Assembly (NCBI GenBank): GCA_000200715.1
Contig: DP000238.1
Coordinates: forward strand, 1,598,849 to 1,662,848
Source of the DNA: Cenarchaeum symbiosum A
GTDB taxonomy: Archaea; Thermoproteota; Nitrososphaeria; Nitrososphaerales; Nitrosopumilaceae
Reading direction: 5' to 3'
DNA length: 64,000 nt
Part shown: positions 39,618-49,508 of the stretch, one piece after another
Position numbering within the stretch: the stretch's first letter is position 1
How the letters are laid out: each line of letters starts with the position of its first letter
Position numbers and translations under genes: made by a program
Notes under the pieces: generated by a model
Told to the model about the DNA's origin: nothing
Database searches by the model: none
What the model saw: the letters and a program-made list of their open reading frames with translations, nothing else

Positions 39618-42386
39618 TTATTCGGGGCAGCCGTCATCGTCCATGTCCCCGTCATAGTCTTCTGCGTTAAAGGGGCATACATCCAGGTCGTCTATCACCC
39701 CGTCAAGATCCCCGTCAGGCGCAAAGCGCTGCTGTTCCGGCACGATATCGGGGCAGCCGTCGCCGTCCCTGTAATCGTTCCAGGTCTCTGCGTTGTCGGG
39801 GCAGCGGTCTATGTCATCGGGTATCGTGTCAAGGTCAGAATCAGGGACTATCCTGCTTGGGGCCTCCGAGGGCTGTACATCGGGGCAGCCGTCGCGGTCA
39901 AGGTAGCCATTGAGGGTCTCCGGCTCGTCCATGCACTGGTCCCACCTGTCATCCACGCCGTCATTGTCCGCGTCGGGGAATGAAAACTCGGCAGTCTGGC
40001 CAGGCACTGAATCGGGGCAGCCGTCATCGTCAAGATACCTGTTGTATTTCTCGGGCATGGTGGGGCACTGGTCCACATCATCGGGAACGCCGTCCTGGTC
40101 CCTGTCGGTGGATGCCAGCCCGCTGTCGGGGCAGCCGTCCATGTCCTGGAAGCCGTTGATCGTCTCCGCCCGGGTGGGGCACGTATCAAGCAGATCGTTT
40201 AGCCCGTCTCCATCTGTATCAGAGACCCTGCCCCCGTTGCTCACAAAGTCGGGGCAGCCGTCCTCGTCCTGGAAGCGGTTGTACCTCTCCGGGCTCTCCT
40301 TGCACTCGTCTTTATCATCGGGGATCCCGTCGCCGTCAAAGTCGCCAAACGTCTCATATTCCTCAAGGTCGGGGCAGCCGTCATCATCCTGAAAGCGGTT
40401 GTACCTCTCGCCTGCCAGGGGGCAGAGGTCGTCCTCGTCTGGTATGCCGTCAGAATCAAGGTCAGAGGGCATCCCGCCTGTGACGCCCCGTATGTCTATG
40501 CAGCCGTCATGGTCAAGGTATCCGTTAAAGTTCTCGCGCTCGCCCAGGCACTGGTCCCACCTGTCATCCACGCCGTCCTCGTCAGCATCTGGAAAGTTGA
40601 ACTGCATGGACTGGACGGTCACGGTATCCGGGCAGCCGTCTGTATCCTCAAAGCGGTTGAACTTTTCGGGCTGGTTGGGGCACTCGTCAAAGTCCCCGGC
40701 TATGCCGTCGCCATCGGGGTCTGTAATATCGTCAAATGTATCGGGGCAGCCGTCGAGGTCCAGTATCCCGTTTATCACCTCGGGCTGGCCGGGGCAAAGG
40801 TCCGTAAAGTCGTTGATCCCGTCGCCGTCCGTGTCAGCGGTAGCAGACTGGGTCGAGATGGTGTCTGGGCAGCCGTCTGTATCCTCGAACTTGTTATAGG
40901 TCTCGCTTGATAGCATGCACCTGTCCACATTGTCCGGTATGCCGTCAAGGTCCGCATCGCCCATGGATTCGAGTATCAGCACGTCTGGGCATCCGTCCTC
41001 GTCCCTGAACCCGTTGAACCTCTCGGCTACTGTCGGGCACTGGTCTGCATCATCTGGAATGGTATCAAAGTCGGTATCAAGCGGGGCAGAGGCCATGTTC
41101 CCTCTCACGTCGGGGCAGCCGTCATCGTCAAGGTACGCGTTATAGTTCTCCTGCTCGTCGATACACTGGTCCCACCTGTCGTCTATGCCGTCGCCGTCGG
41201 TATCATCGAATACAAAGTTCGGCTCTTGGATCAGAACTGTGTCGGGGCAGCCATCGCTATCCTGGAACATGTTGAACTTTTCTGGCTCGTTGGGGCACTC
41301 GTCGAGCATGCCGGCTATGCCGTCGCCGTCAGGGTCTGTAATGTCGTCAAACCTGTCTGGGCAGCCGTCAAGGTCCAGGACCCCGTTTATCACCTCTGGC
41401 TGTCCGGGGCATAGGTCTATCACGTCGATTATGCCGTCGCCGTCTGTGTCGGCTGTGACCCTTTCAGATGCCACATTGTCTGGGCAGCCATCCTCGTCTT
41501 GAAACTTGTTGTAGGTCTCGGGCGCAAAGGGGCATTCGTCAAGGTGGTCCCTTATGCTGTCGGAATCAGAATCGCCCATGGATACAAAGTTGGGCGTATC
41601 TGGGCAGCCGTCTTCGTCTTCAAACTTGTTAAAGTTCTCGCGCTCGGTGGGGCATGCGTCTGCCGTGTCCGGTATGGTGTCAAAGTCTGTATCCATTGCG
41701 CCTGTTGCATCGTTGGCCTCCACGTCGGGGCAGCCGTCCCAGTCAAGGTATCCGTTAAAGTTCTCCCGGACATCTGTGCACTGGTCCCACCTGTCGTCTA
41801 TGCCGTCGCCGTCGCCGTCAGGGAATCTATAGGTCGAAGATACCTCAGGTGCAGTGTCGGGGCAGCCGTCCGTATCCTGGAATAAATTATAGGTCTCTTG
41901 TTCAAACTCGCAAGAATCGGCCGTATCGGGGACGCCGTCCTGGTCTGAATCGATGGCCATCATTTCATCATCGGGGCAGCCGTCAAGGTCTAGCAGGCCA
42001 TTGAAGGTCTCTGGCTGGCCGGGGCAGAGATCAGCTGTATCTATGAAGCCGTCATCGTCGCTGTCATGTGTTACCCTCTCGCCGCCAGGGGGAGAATCGG
42101 GGCAGCCGTCGCCATCAAGGAACCTGTTGTAGATCTCCTTTACCAGCGGGCAGTCATCCTGATGGTCCTGGACCCCGTCAAAGTCCGTATCATACCAGGG
42201 GACAAAGTCCGACGGGCATCCGTCTGGTTCCCCCTCATAGTCCTCTCGGACAAACGGGCATTGGTCGACCTCGTCCAGTATCCCGTCGCTGTCAAGGTCG
42301 CCCTCGGCCGCAAAGGTGGTCATGGGGGCGGTGGTCATGGTTCCCACCATGAACAGCAGCATACCCAGCGCATAGCCCCTTCTCAT
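39618..42386 (-). CDS. Secreted thrombospondin type-3 repeat protein (large)
   Basis: 922 residues: a signal peptide (about 1-27, ending TTFAAEG), then 22 consecutive calcium-binding modules each closing with DGCPD or a close variant, with DxDxDGxxD loops and a second Cys in forms such as DECP. This is the thrombospondin type-3 / OmpA-linker repeat class, a stiff rod held by Ca2+ and disulphides. A higher-order period of ~205 residues is visible from four DDRWDQC modules (first near 197, second near 402). No membrane anchor or sorting motif is present at the C-terminus (ends DDDGCPE). It likely forms part of the cell surface or is released. Confidence 0.9.
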   Translation of the reverse strand: MRRGYALGMLLFMVGTMTTAPMTTFAAEGDLDSDGILDEVDQCPFVREDYEGEPDGCPSDFVPWYDTDFDGVQDHQDDCPLVKEIYNRFLDGDGCPDSPPGGERVTHDSDDDGFIDTADLCPGQPETFNGLLDLDGCPDDEMMAIDSDQDGVPDTADSCEFEQETYNLFQDTDGCPDTAPEVSSTYRFPDGDGDGIDDRWDQCTDVRENFNGYLDWDGCPDVEANDATGAMDTDFDTIPDTADACPTERENFNKFEDEDGCPDTPNFVSMGDSDSDSIRDHLDECPFAPETYNKFQDEDGCPDNVASERVTADTDGDGIIDVIDLCPGQPEVINGVLDLDGCPDRFDDITDPDGDGIAGMLDECPNEPEKFNMFQDSDGCPDTVLIQEPNFVFDDTDGDGIDDRWDQCIDEQENYNAYLDDDGCPDVRGNMASAPLDTDFDTIPDDADQCPTVAERFNGFRDEDGCPDVLILESMGDADLDGIPDNVDRCMLSSETYNKFEDTDGCPDTISTQSATADTDGDGINDFTDLCPGQPEVINGILDLDGCPDTFDDITDPDGDGIAGDFDECPNQPEKFNRFEDTDGCPDTVTVQSMQFNFPDADEDGVDDRWDQCLGERENFNGYLDHDGCIDIRGVTGGMPSDLDSDGIPDEDDLCPLAGERYNRFQDDDGCPDLEEYETFGDFDGDGIPDDKDECKESPERYNRFQDEDGCPDFVSNGGRVSDTDGDGLNDLLDTCPTRAETINGFQDMDGCPDSGLASTDRDQDGVPDDVDQCPTMPEKYNRYLDDDGCPDSVPGQTAEFSFPDADNDGVDDRWDQCMDEPETLNGYLDRDGCPDVQPSEAPSRIVPDSDLDTIPDDIDRCPDNAETWNDYRDGDGCPDIVPEQQRFAPDGDLDGVIDDLDVCPFNAEDYDGDMDDDGCPE

Positions 42387-42721
42387 TACACGGCTGGTTT
42401 TTTCCCGGAGTTATTAAACGTCACGCATGAAGTCTGTGCGCAAACGGTGTGTTTTCTCTGAAAACCTGTCCTGCCAAAGTGATCCAACGAGCCCTCCCGG
42501 CCCCCGATCCACCCCCTCAAAACCGGCCAGATGCAGGGGCCTGTCCCGTCCAAGATTCCCTGCAGACGGGCCGGCTGTTCCCGCAGATCCCGGGCTGCGG
42601 TAGAATGCCACGGTCAGCAATCGTTGTAGGTCAAAGTCCGCCGGGTGCAGCCTGCCGGCCATATTGTATCCTGACTTGGAAGAATAATGATGCGGATCAG
42701 GGCCAGCTGGAATCATGGGCC
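42387..42721. other. Intergenic region between the TSP3 genes
   Basis: About 335 bp. Apart from the TATA box at 42411-42419 I see no gene, tRNA or repeat. Confidence 0.5.
42411..42419 (-). promoter_or_regulatory. TATA box of the large TSP3 gene
   Basis: GTTTAATAA on the minus strand, ~28 nt before the ATG at 42386. A very similar TTATTAAA lies before the second TSP3 gene, and TTATTAAG before the 45637 start. Confidence 0.55.
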
Positions 42722-44557
42722 TTACGGCACGTCTGGGCAGCCGTCGTCATCCATGTACTTGTTGAACGTCTCCGGATCAAACGGGCATGCATCCAGCCTG
42801 TCCGGGATGCCATCCATGTCCCGGTCCGCCTCCACCTGGTAGTCGTCTGGGCAGCCGTCATCATCTAGCACGCCGTTAAAGGTCTCGGGCTGGGCTGGGC
42901 ACAAATCGTTGAGGTCCGATATCCCGTCCCCGTCGGTATCAGCCGTTGTACTCTGCCTGGATACTGAATCCGGGCAGCCGTCTCCATCAAGGAACCTGTT
43001 GTACGTCTCGGGCTCCAAGGGGCACCTGTCCAGCGAGTCCGGTATCGTATCAGAGTCCGCGTCTGCTTCTATGGAGTATTCCGGTATGTCGGGGCAGCCG
43101 TCGTGGTCCATCAGGCCGTTGTATCTCTCGGGCTCGTTGGGGCACAAATCATACGGGAGGGGGACGCCGTCCATGTCGGCATCAAAGGAGGATATTCCAT
43201 CTGGGCAGCCGTCGTTGTCCAGCTGCCTGTTCCACGTCTCGGGCTCGCTGGGGCACAGGTCTATCGCATCCTGTATGCCGTCGCCGTCGGCGTCAGGCAG
43301 CGTATCATCGGGGCAGCCGTCGGTATCAAGGTACCCGTTGTACGACTCGGCCTCCAGGGCGCACCTGTCCGCTATGTCCGGTATTCCGTCAAAGTCTGCA
43401 TCGGACAGGGATCCCGCAGAGACGCTGTCGGGGCAGCCGTCTGCATCCTGGAACCTGTTGTACGTCTCGGGCGCAAACATGCACCGATCATCCCCGTCGG
43501 GCACGCCGTCGGCGTCGGCATCGCCCAGTTTTGCAGTATCAGGGCAGCCGTCGCCGTCGGAAAATCCGTTGAATGTCTCGGGCTGGCTTGGGCACAAATC
43601 AACATGGTCCGATATGCCGTCGCCGTCAGTATCGGGCACAGAGCCCACAAACACCTCGGAATCGGGGCAGCCGTCGGTATCGTCGACCATGTTGTATACC
43701 TCGGGGGAGAGCACGCACTCGTCTGCAGAATCTGGGATCCCGTCCCGGTCTGAATCAAGGTCTGTATGATAGGGCGGTATGTCCGGGCAGCCGTCGTCAT
43801 CCTGGTAGTTGTTGTACCTCTCGGGCTGTGTAGGGCAGTTGTCCGCCCCGTCGTGGATCCCGTCAGAATCGCTGTCGGCAGCAAAGACCTCGTCGGGGCA
43901 GCCGTCTCCATCCTGGAACCTGTTCCACGTCTCCTTGGCATCGGGGCACAAGTCGTCCGTGTCGTCCACGCCGTCCCTGTCATTGTCCGTAAAGCGAGGG
44001 GTATCTGGGCAGCCGTCGGCATCCTCAAATCCGTTTAATGTCTCGGGCTCGAGGGCGCACCTGTCCGCTATGTCGGCTATCCCGTCGTCGTCCGCGTCGG
44101 GGAGCAGCTGCGCGACTAGTATGTCGGGGCAGCCGTCGTCATCCTCAAATCCGTTGAATGTCTCGGGGGTGGTCCTGCACCGGTCCTCGCTGTCCGGCAC
44201 ACCGTCGCCGTCGGCATCCCCGGACTTTGTATCATCGGGGCAGCCGTCCTGGTCGTCGAGTCCGTTGAAGGTCTCCGGCTGGCTGGGGCAGGAATCCACA
44301 TAGTCGGATATGCCGTCCCCGTCCGTATCGGGCGTGTCGGATTCTCTGCTCACCGTGTCGGGGCAGCCGTCGGCATCCTCAAACTTGTTGTAGGTCTCCT
44401 CTGCGCGCGGGCACTCGTCGAGCCTGTCGGGTATCCCGTCGCCGTCGGCATCCGGGTTCGCCTGTGCATACGCCGAGTGCACGGGCACACCACTTAGTAC
44501 CGATACCAGTAGGAGCGCCAGGCCCGCCGTATATCTATTCTTCAACGCCCAAGCCAT
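42722..44557 (-). CDS. Secreted thrombospondin type-3 repeat protein (small)
   Basis: 611 residues with a signal peptide (hydrophobic LALLLVSVLSGV, cleavage near AYAQA) and 15 DGCPD-type calcium-binding modules filling the whole mature chain. It is a tandem paralogue of the upstream 922-residue protein, in the same orientation and with a similar promoter box, but lacks the DDRWDQC super-repeat. No anchor is visible. The coding DNA is strongly repetitive (recurring GGGGCAGCCGTC on the plus strand), which makes both genes prone to length change by recombination. Confidence 0.9.
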   Translation of the reverse strand: MAWALKNRYTAGLALLLVSVLSGVPVHSAYAQANPDADGDGIPDRLDECPRAEETYNKFEDADGCPDTVSRESDTPDTDGDGISDYVDSCPSQPETFNGLDDQDGCPDDTKSGDADGDGVPDSEDRCRTTPETFNGFEDDDGCPDILVAQLLPDADDDGIADIADRCALEPETLNGFEDADGCPDTPRFTDNDRDGVDDTDDLCPDAKETWNRFQDGDGCPDEVFAADSDSDGIHDGADNCPTQPERYNNYQDDDGCPDIPPYHTDLDSDRDGIPDSADECVLSPEVYNMVDDTDGCPDSEVFVGSVPDTDGDGISDHVDLCPSQPETFNGFSDGDGCPDTAKLGDADADGVPDGDDRCMFAPETYNRFQDADGCPDSVSAGSLSDADFDGIPDIADRCALEAESYNGYLDTDGCPDDTLPDADGDGIQDAIDLCPSEPETWNRQLDNDGCPDGISSFDADMDGVPLPYDLCPNEPERYNGLMDHDGCPDIPEYSIEADADSDTIPDSLDRCPLEPETYNRFLDGDGCPDSVSRQSTTADTDGDGISDLNDLCPAQPETFNGVLDDDGCPDDYQVEADRDMDGIPDRLDACPFDPETFNKYMDDDGCPDVP

Positions 44558-45007
44558 ATCCCCATTGGCATGTTATTAAATCTGACCCTAGGAGTCTGCC
44601 GATTTCGGATAAAACGGCCGGAAAACTCTCAGTCGGAACGATATGGCCGCCCATGCCTTGGTCCGGCGGGGCTTTCTAGCGGGCCCGTCCCCACAGCCCC
44701 GGGCATTGCCTGTGAGACTTGGGCGATCGGTGGCAGGGCATCCCGGCACGGGGAGACGGGTCCGACTGCATCCAAGCTCCTGCCAATCCCGGGCTTTCCG
44801 TATGGACCGCCTCTTACTGCAGGTCCTGCAGGGCGTTTCCGTGGCCCCGTTCCCCCTCATAATACAGGACCCAAGGCGGATCACAGTGGCTACACTGTCA
44901 AGCGGATAGACACCCCTGCATTTCTGCCAGGATGCGGCTACTAACGAGGGGATTGATTTTCCAAGCCATTGATGGACAGGTTTGACAGCACTAGTACCGT
45001 AGTATTC
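44558..45007. other. Intergenic region, no gene seen
   Basis: About 450 bp between two minus-strand genes. Short ORFs exist on both strands, but none has protein-like composition or a promoter at the right spacing. Confidence 0.45.
44571..44580 (-). promoter_or_regulatory. TATA box of the small TSP3 gene
   Basis: TTTAATAACA on the minus strand, ~18-23 nt before the ATG at 44557. Confidence 0.45.
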
Positions 45008-45637
45008 TCAAGTATCAGGCGTTGCTATGTTGAACGTATATGTGACATCAAGCACGCCGCCCTCGCTAAGGTCAACGCCCTCCAGCGGGACCGCTGCAAA
45101 CTGCATGGCCCTGTCAGGATTGTTACAGTGCTTGTCATTTTCCTCAGGATCCGGTATGCTGCATATTACAAGGCCGCCCAAGCTGCTGCCGCGTCCCGGT
45201 TCGGTTACAAGCTCATCTATTGTGTTCACGCCGGTTATCCAGGTGCCTTTCATCTCGACAATCCCCGTTCCTGAATCATATTCAATGTTGGAATCGGCCA
45301 CACAGTTGCCGTCCACGTTGAACGGTGTCAGCCTGGTGGTGATCTCGCCCTCGGTCAGGGCATCGAACGCACGCTGGGCATAAAGGCACATGCTGTCAAC
45401 CCGCGTATCATCGACTGAACGCTCGCCCGTCTTGAAGACGGATTTTATGATATAATCCTCCCCGCTGTCCAGCAGCCTGTTATGGACTGTCTGCGAGCTC
45501 AATGTTTCGCCACTGGCACCCTTCTGCACAACTTCGGCCATGCCATAGAACTGCATGCCCGTCTCGTCTGAACCGGCAGGGATGAGCGCCAGCATTCCAA
45601 GGATGGTGGCGCCAACAAGGCCCGCGTATGCTAACAT
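45008..45637 (-). CDS. Exported protein of unknown function
   Basis: 209 residues. An N-terminal hydrophobic segment (LAYAGLVGATILGMLALIPA, residues 2-21) indicates a signal or anchor. The mature part has 'MQFYGMAEVV' and 'TVHNRLLDSGEDYII', a pattern I associate with a recurrent thaumarchaeal family of predicted envelope proteins, and three Cys. The rest appears beta-rich. It has its own TTATTAAG box 26 nt upstream. Its placement between large surface proteins suggests an envelope role; no more can be said. Confidence 0.7.
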   Translation of the reverse strand: MLAYAGLVGATILGMLALIPAGSDETGMQFYGMAEVVQKGASGETLSSQTVHNRLLDSGEDYIIKSVFKTGERSVDDTRVDSMCLYAQRAFDALTEGEITTRLTPFNVDGNCVADSNIEYDSGTGIVEMKGTWITGVNTIDELVTEPGRGSSLGGLVICSIPDPEENDKHCNNPDRAMQFAAVPLEGVDLSEGGVLDVTYTFNIATPDT

Positions 45638-45658
45638 ATACTGCCCATACCTCCGTGA

Positions 45659-45667
45659 TTTATTAAG
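45659..45667 (-). promoter_or_regulatory. TATA box of the 45637 gene
   Basis: CTTAATAAA on the minus strand, centred 26 nt before the ATG at 45637. Confidence 0.5.
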
Positions 45668-45688
45668 TTTGAGCTCTTTTCAGACATT

Positions 45689-48600
45689 TTACGGCTCAAT
45701 CTCCGGCATTGCTTCCTTTATCGACTCAGGTTCCTGTACCTCGGACTCTGGTTCTTGAACAGGCTCCTGGGCGGGCGGCGCAGGCGGCGGAGCTGGCGCC
45801 TTTGGGGGCTCAGGTACGGTCTCGGGCTCGAGGTTTACCTGCGTGGGCCCTGCAGGCTCCTCGACGGTCTCTTCGGGCGGAGCTGGTGTAGTCTCCTCTA
45901 CGGTCTCTTCAGGTGGGGCTGGCGTGTTCTCGACGGGATCGGTCTCGGGGGCTGGCGGAGTGGTCTCCGTTGCAGGCTCTTCCGGCGCCACAGGTTCTGC
46001 TGGCAGCTCAGGTTCCGGATCTATCGGTTCAGGCCCCACAGGAACTATGGTCTCTGGAACGGGTGGTTCCGGTTTTTCAGGTTCGGCCGGCTCCTCGTCT
46101 GATATCTGTGGTTCAACTTCAGGGATAGTCTGGTTTACTTCCGGTACAGGCTGTGGCGTAGTTTCCGGCCGGGTCTCATTTACGGGGACTGTGGGCTCTG
46201 GCAGGGACGGTGCGGGCGGCAGCTCCGGCTCGGTCATATTGACTGGGACAACATCGACTGGCGCGGTCACATCAGGCTCTGATGCAGGCGGCAGTTCAGG
46301 TGTAGTCATATTGACAGGAGGAACATCGGGGGGCGCTGTAACGTTGGGCTGGACCACCGGTGCTTCGGGCAGGGTCGGCAGCTCTGGCTCGGTCATATTG
46401 ACTGGGACAACATCGACTGGCGCGGTCACATTAGGCTCTGATGCAGGCGGCAGTTCAGGTGTAGTCATATTGACAGGAGGAACATCGGGGGGCGCTGTAA
46501 CGTTGGGCTGGACCACCGGTCCTTCGGGCAGGGGAGGTGCGGGTGGCAGCTCGGGTGTACTAATGTTGATGGGAGTCAAGTCGACGGGTGCAGTTACCTC
46601 TGGCGGTTCTGTGGTGGGCGCGGTCAGATTAGACTCTGGTTCGGGTACATTTTCAGGCTCCGGATCAGGGGTGGATTCCGGTGTTGCCCCGGGAACAGTC
46701 TCTGATGTAGATTCCTCTACGGTGGATTTGCCTGTGGAGATATCTTCAGGTTCCTCCACGGGGACGTCCTCAACGGCATTCCCGGCAACGTTCTTGATAG
46801 TATGCTCGGAAATGTCAACCGTATCCACTACACTCTTCATTACCATCATCTTGATATCGCCGTCTGCCGTGACCATATACGGCTCACTGGACAATGGTGC
46901 TACAAACGAGGTCGTACCGCCTGCGACATCAATCACATCGCCTACGACCTTCGAGACCACAGGAGGGCCGTCCTCGTCATGGCCATCCGGACCATCTAAA
47001 TTGCCTGATGTGGACGGGGTTGGCTCCACCCTTACAGTATCAGCTATTGGGAACGTCAGGGCGCCGTCATTTTCATATTCAAGCAGTTCTACTGTAGGTT
47101 CTGGTATGTTAACATCATCACATCTGTTTACAACCGTGGTTGTATAATCCCTGTATGTGAATTCTTTTACTCTCTGTTCAAGCCATACGACATATCGCCT
47201 ATTATTGTCGTCCGAACATTCGAGGGAGAACGAGGTTGAAAACTCCCCGTCTTCTGCCGGTCTTAGCAAGTCCCTGTGGATGTATGAGCCGTCAAGTGTT
47301 ACAAAGAGATGCACTGCCCTGTCCGTCATGGTTGTTTCCCCCTCTACGTATATGTCCGTGTTTGACATTTTTCCTACATCTGCTTCCATGCTGTGTGTCG
47401 CTGGAGCGTCTGATGAGAGTGTTGTTACGGTGTTGTCCTCTGCCGTCAGGTTTTCTCCTGTTGAATACACTGCCGTTTGTAGTAACCGTACTGGCTGGCT
47501 ACCCTGTACGAAGTCTATCCGGTATGTGCCGTTTTCAATTACATCTGCATCAAGTCTGATGTTCTTTCTAAATATGCCGTCTGAATTGATGCTTATTGGT
47601 GTTGCTGCCACAAATGTCTTGTCAGGTCCGAGCACTCCCACTGTTACGGTGCCAAGTTTCGGTTCGTGTGTAAAGCCGTCAATCCTGATGAGTGTCCCGT
47701 TTGCCTCAGTCTGGGTGCGTACATCCATGCCGTATCTGTGATCTCCATCCGGTATTGTATATGGCTTAGGCCATGTTTCAGGCTCTGCAACAGGATTGTT
47801 ATCCTCACACGCATTTACTGTTACGTATGTGCGCTCATCATAATAAAATTCAGCGAGATGTTTATACAAAGCTATCCGATAATATTTGTCATATGTTGAA
47901 CATGTAAGATGTGCTATAGTTGAAAATTCTCCATTTTGATTGGCTCTTACATATTCATAATATTCTCTATCACCAGATGGAAATCCTACTGAAAGTCCTA
48001 ATGATTGATCAATTATTGTTGTATTTCCATGTATATGTATTGCAGTTTCGTTTAACATGTCGAATTTAGCTACAAGTTCATGTCTTAAAGGTGGTTCAAA
48101 AGTAAGTGTTGAAGCAGAAGAGTCACCTGTTAGATTTCCTGCCGAACCACGTATAGCCATTGTCATAAAACGTGATGGGTCTATATCAAGCTGCCTTATA
48201 GAAACGCGATAATGGCCATCACGAATATCATCGTCTCTTGTTAGCAATATTCCTTCTTTAAACATTCCATCTGAATCAACATTTATTCGATATACGATTT
48301 GCTTTCTATCAGGAACAAATATGTTAATCACAACAGAGTTATGTTCTGACTCTGGAGTAAATCCTTCAACTACAACAATATTGCCATTTGCTTGCACACG
48401 TGAATGCATTCCATATCTATGTTCTCCTTCGGGTATTGTATATGGTTTGTACCATGATCCTGCTTCAACATCTCTAATAATTCGAGGTCCATTATCACAT
48501 GCATCTATTGTTACAGATGTACTTCTATTATGGTAAAAGTCATCAATGTAATGATATGCCGTTATTTCGTAATATTTGTCTATTGATAAACATGGAAGAT

Positions 48601-49255
48601 ATTTTGTATATGAAAATTCTCCATTTATATCAACTATTATCTCATCTAGAAATTGTATGTTATCTATAGGAGATATTGTTGAAAGTATTAATGGATAATC
48701 TGTTACTGTTGTATTGCCATGAATATGTATTGCCCTATAATTTAATTCATCAAAATTTACTGTCAATTTTACTGGTAATACAGAATTTAATGTCGAAGAA
48801 ATCGTATCCTCATTCGACAAAAGTCCTCCAGACGCACCCACATACACATCAATATAATTACCAGAATCCATCTCCGGATGTGTTATGTTGATATGATATG
48901 CGCCATCCACAATATCCGTTAGCAATATCTCCTCCGAGAACACCCCCTCTGAATTGACAGGAACTTGTGATGTTAGAAGCCCCACCCCGTTGGGGTCCTC
49001 CAGACCGATATTGACGCTCGAATATGATTCAGGTGTAAACCCGTTGATTACAATCATTGTCCCCTTTGCCTGGATATACGCATGCAGTCCAACGTGGTGA
49101 TCCCCCTCTGGAACCACATAGGGCTTGGGCCATGGCTCATTATCCGGATCCACGGAAATGTCCTCTTCGACAGTCTGCGCATCGGCATATGGTAGTGCAA
49201 AAAGCGGCAGAAATAGGACTGCCAGAATGGCTCTATTCATCACAAAATACACCAT
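45689..49255 (-). CDS. Giant exported surface protein with beta modules and Pro-rich tail
   Basis: 1188 residues. Signal peptide at the N-terminus (ILAVLFLPLFALPYADA). Three large modules of ~240 residues follow, each opening with a variant of WPKPYTIPEGDHRYGMH and containing 'FTPES' type strands and a 'IHGNTT' block; they look like repeated Ig-like/S-layer-type beta domains. After about residue 760 the chain changes to a long Pro/Glu/Thr/Val tail with repeats such as PVNMTEPELP and 'VTAPVDV', likely extended and glycosylated (many NxT sites). There is no C-terminal anchor. The DNA for modules 1-2 (about 47800-48900) is strikingly AT-rich while the tail is GC-rich. Confidence 0.85.
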   Translation of the reverse strand: MVYFVMNRAILAVLFLPLFALPYADAQTVEEDISVDPDNEPWPKPYVVPEGDHHVGLHAYIQAKGTMIVINGFTPESYSSVNIGLEDPNGVGLLTSQVPVNSEGVFSEEILLTDIVDGAYHINITHPEMDSGNYIDVYVGASGGLLSNEDTISSTLNSVLPVKLTVNFDELNYRAIHIHGNTTVTDYPLILSTISPIDNIQFLDEIIVDINGEFSYTKYLPCLSIDKYYEITAYHYIDDFYHNRSTSVTIDACDNGPRIIRDVEAGSWYKPYTIPEGEHRYGMHSRVQANGNIVVVEGFTPESEHNSVVINIFVPDRKQIVYRINVDSDGMFKEGILLTRDDDIRDGHYRVSIRQLDIDPSRFMTMAIRGSAGNLTGDSSASTLTFEPPLRHELVAKFDMLNETAIHIHGNTTIIDQSLGLSVGFPSGDREYYEYVRANQNGEFSTIAHLTCSTYDKYYRIALYKHLAEFYYDERTYVTVNACEDNNPVAEPETWPKPYTIPDGDHRYGMDVRTQTEANGTLIRIDGFTHEPKLGTVTVGVLGPDKTFVAATPISINSDGIFRKNIRLDADVIENGTYRIDFVQGSQPVRLLQTAVYSTGENLTAEDNTVTTLSSDAPATHSMEADVGKMSNTDIYVEGETTMTDRAVHLFVTLDGSYIHRDLLRPAEDGEFSTSFSLECSDDNNRRYVVWLEQRVKEFTYRDYTTTVVNRCDDVNIPEPTVELLEYENDGALTFPIADTVRVEPTPSTSGNLDGPDGHDEDGPPVVSKVVGDVIDVAGGTTSFVAPLSSEPYMVTADGDIKMMVMKSVVDTVDISEHTIKNVAGNAVEDVPVEEPEDISTGKSTVEESTSETVPGATPESTPDPEPENVPEPESNLTAPTTEPPEVTAPVDLTPINISTPELPPAPPLPEGPVVQPNVTAPPDVPPVNMTTPELPPASEPNVTAPVDVVPVNMTEPELPTLPEAPVVQPNVTAPPDVPPVNMTTPELPPASEPDVTAPVDVVPVNMTEPELPPAPSLPEPTVPVNETRPETTPQPVPEVNQTIPEVEPQISDEEPAEPEKPEPPVPETIVPVGPEPIDPEPELPAEPVAPEEPATETTPPAPETDPVENTPAPPEETVEETTPAPPEETVEEPAGPTQVNLEPETVPEPPKAPAPPPAPPAQEPVQEPESEVQEPESIKEAMPEIEP
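46220..46537. repeat. Tandem 159 bp repeat inside the surface-protein gene
   Basis: The block beginning near CGGTCATATTGACTGGGACA at 46231 recurs at 46390 with only a few base differences over its length, so the period is 159 bp (53 codons). It encodes the PVNMTEPELP...PPVNMTTPELPPAS unit. Near-identity at silent sites implies very recent duplication. Confidence 0.8.
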
Positions 49256-49508
49256 TTTCCATCATGTAGGGCCTGTCCATGTCCGATATAACGCGCAGCA
49301 TTGTATAAAAATATAAATCACCCAGGGCGTAATAATTACAATAAAGGCCTCAAATGCAAGGTTTGCTAGTAACAAATTCTCCATTATGCCCACAAATTAG
49401 GACAATTTTCATTTTACGGTGGATGGTTTGGAGATCCATGTTCCCAGAGGTAGACAAGCGTGCACCAGATACTAGATGGAAACACGGGCATGTCATCTCA
49501 ACAGTCTA

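Noticed and set aside
39848-44303. Several long plus- and minus-strand ORFs overlapping the TSP3 genes
   Set aside because: They mirror the repeat DNA in other frames; only the frame with DxDxDG loops, paired Cys and signal peptides is coherent.
45843-47147. Long plus-strand ORF rich in Gly and Ser opposite the surface-protein tail
   Set aside because: It is the antisense of Pro/Thr/Glu codons; the minus-strand frame has a signal peptide and organised domains, while the plus frame has none.
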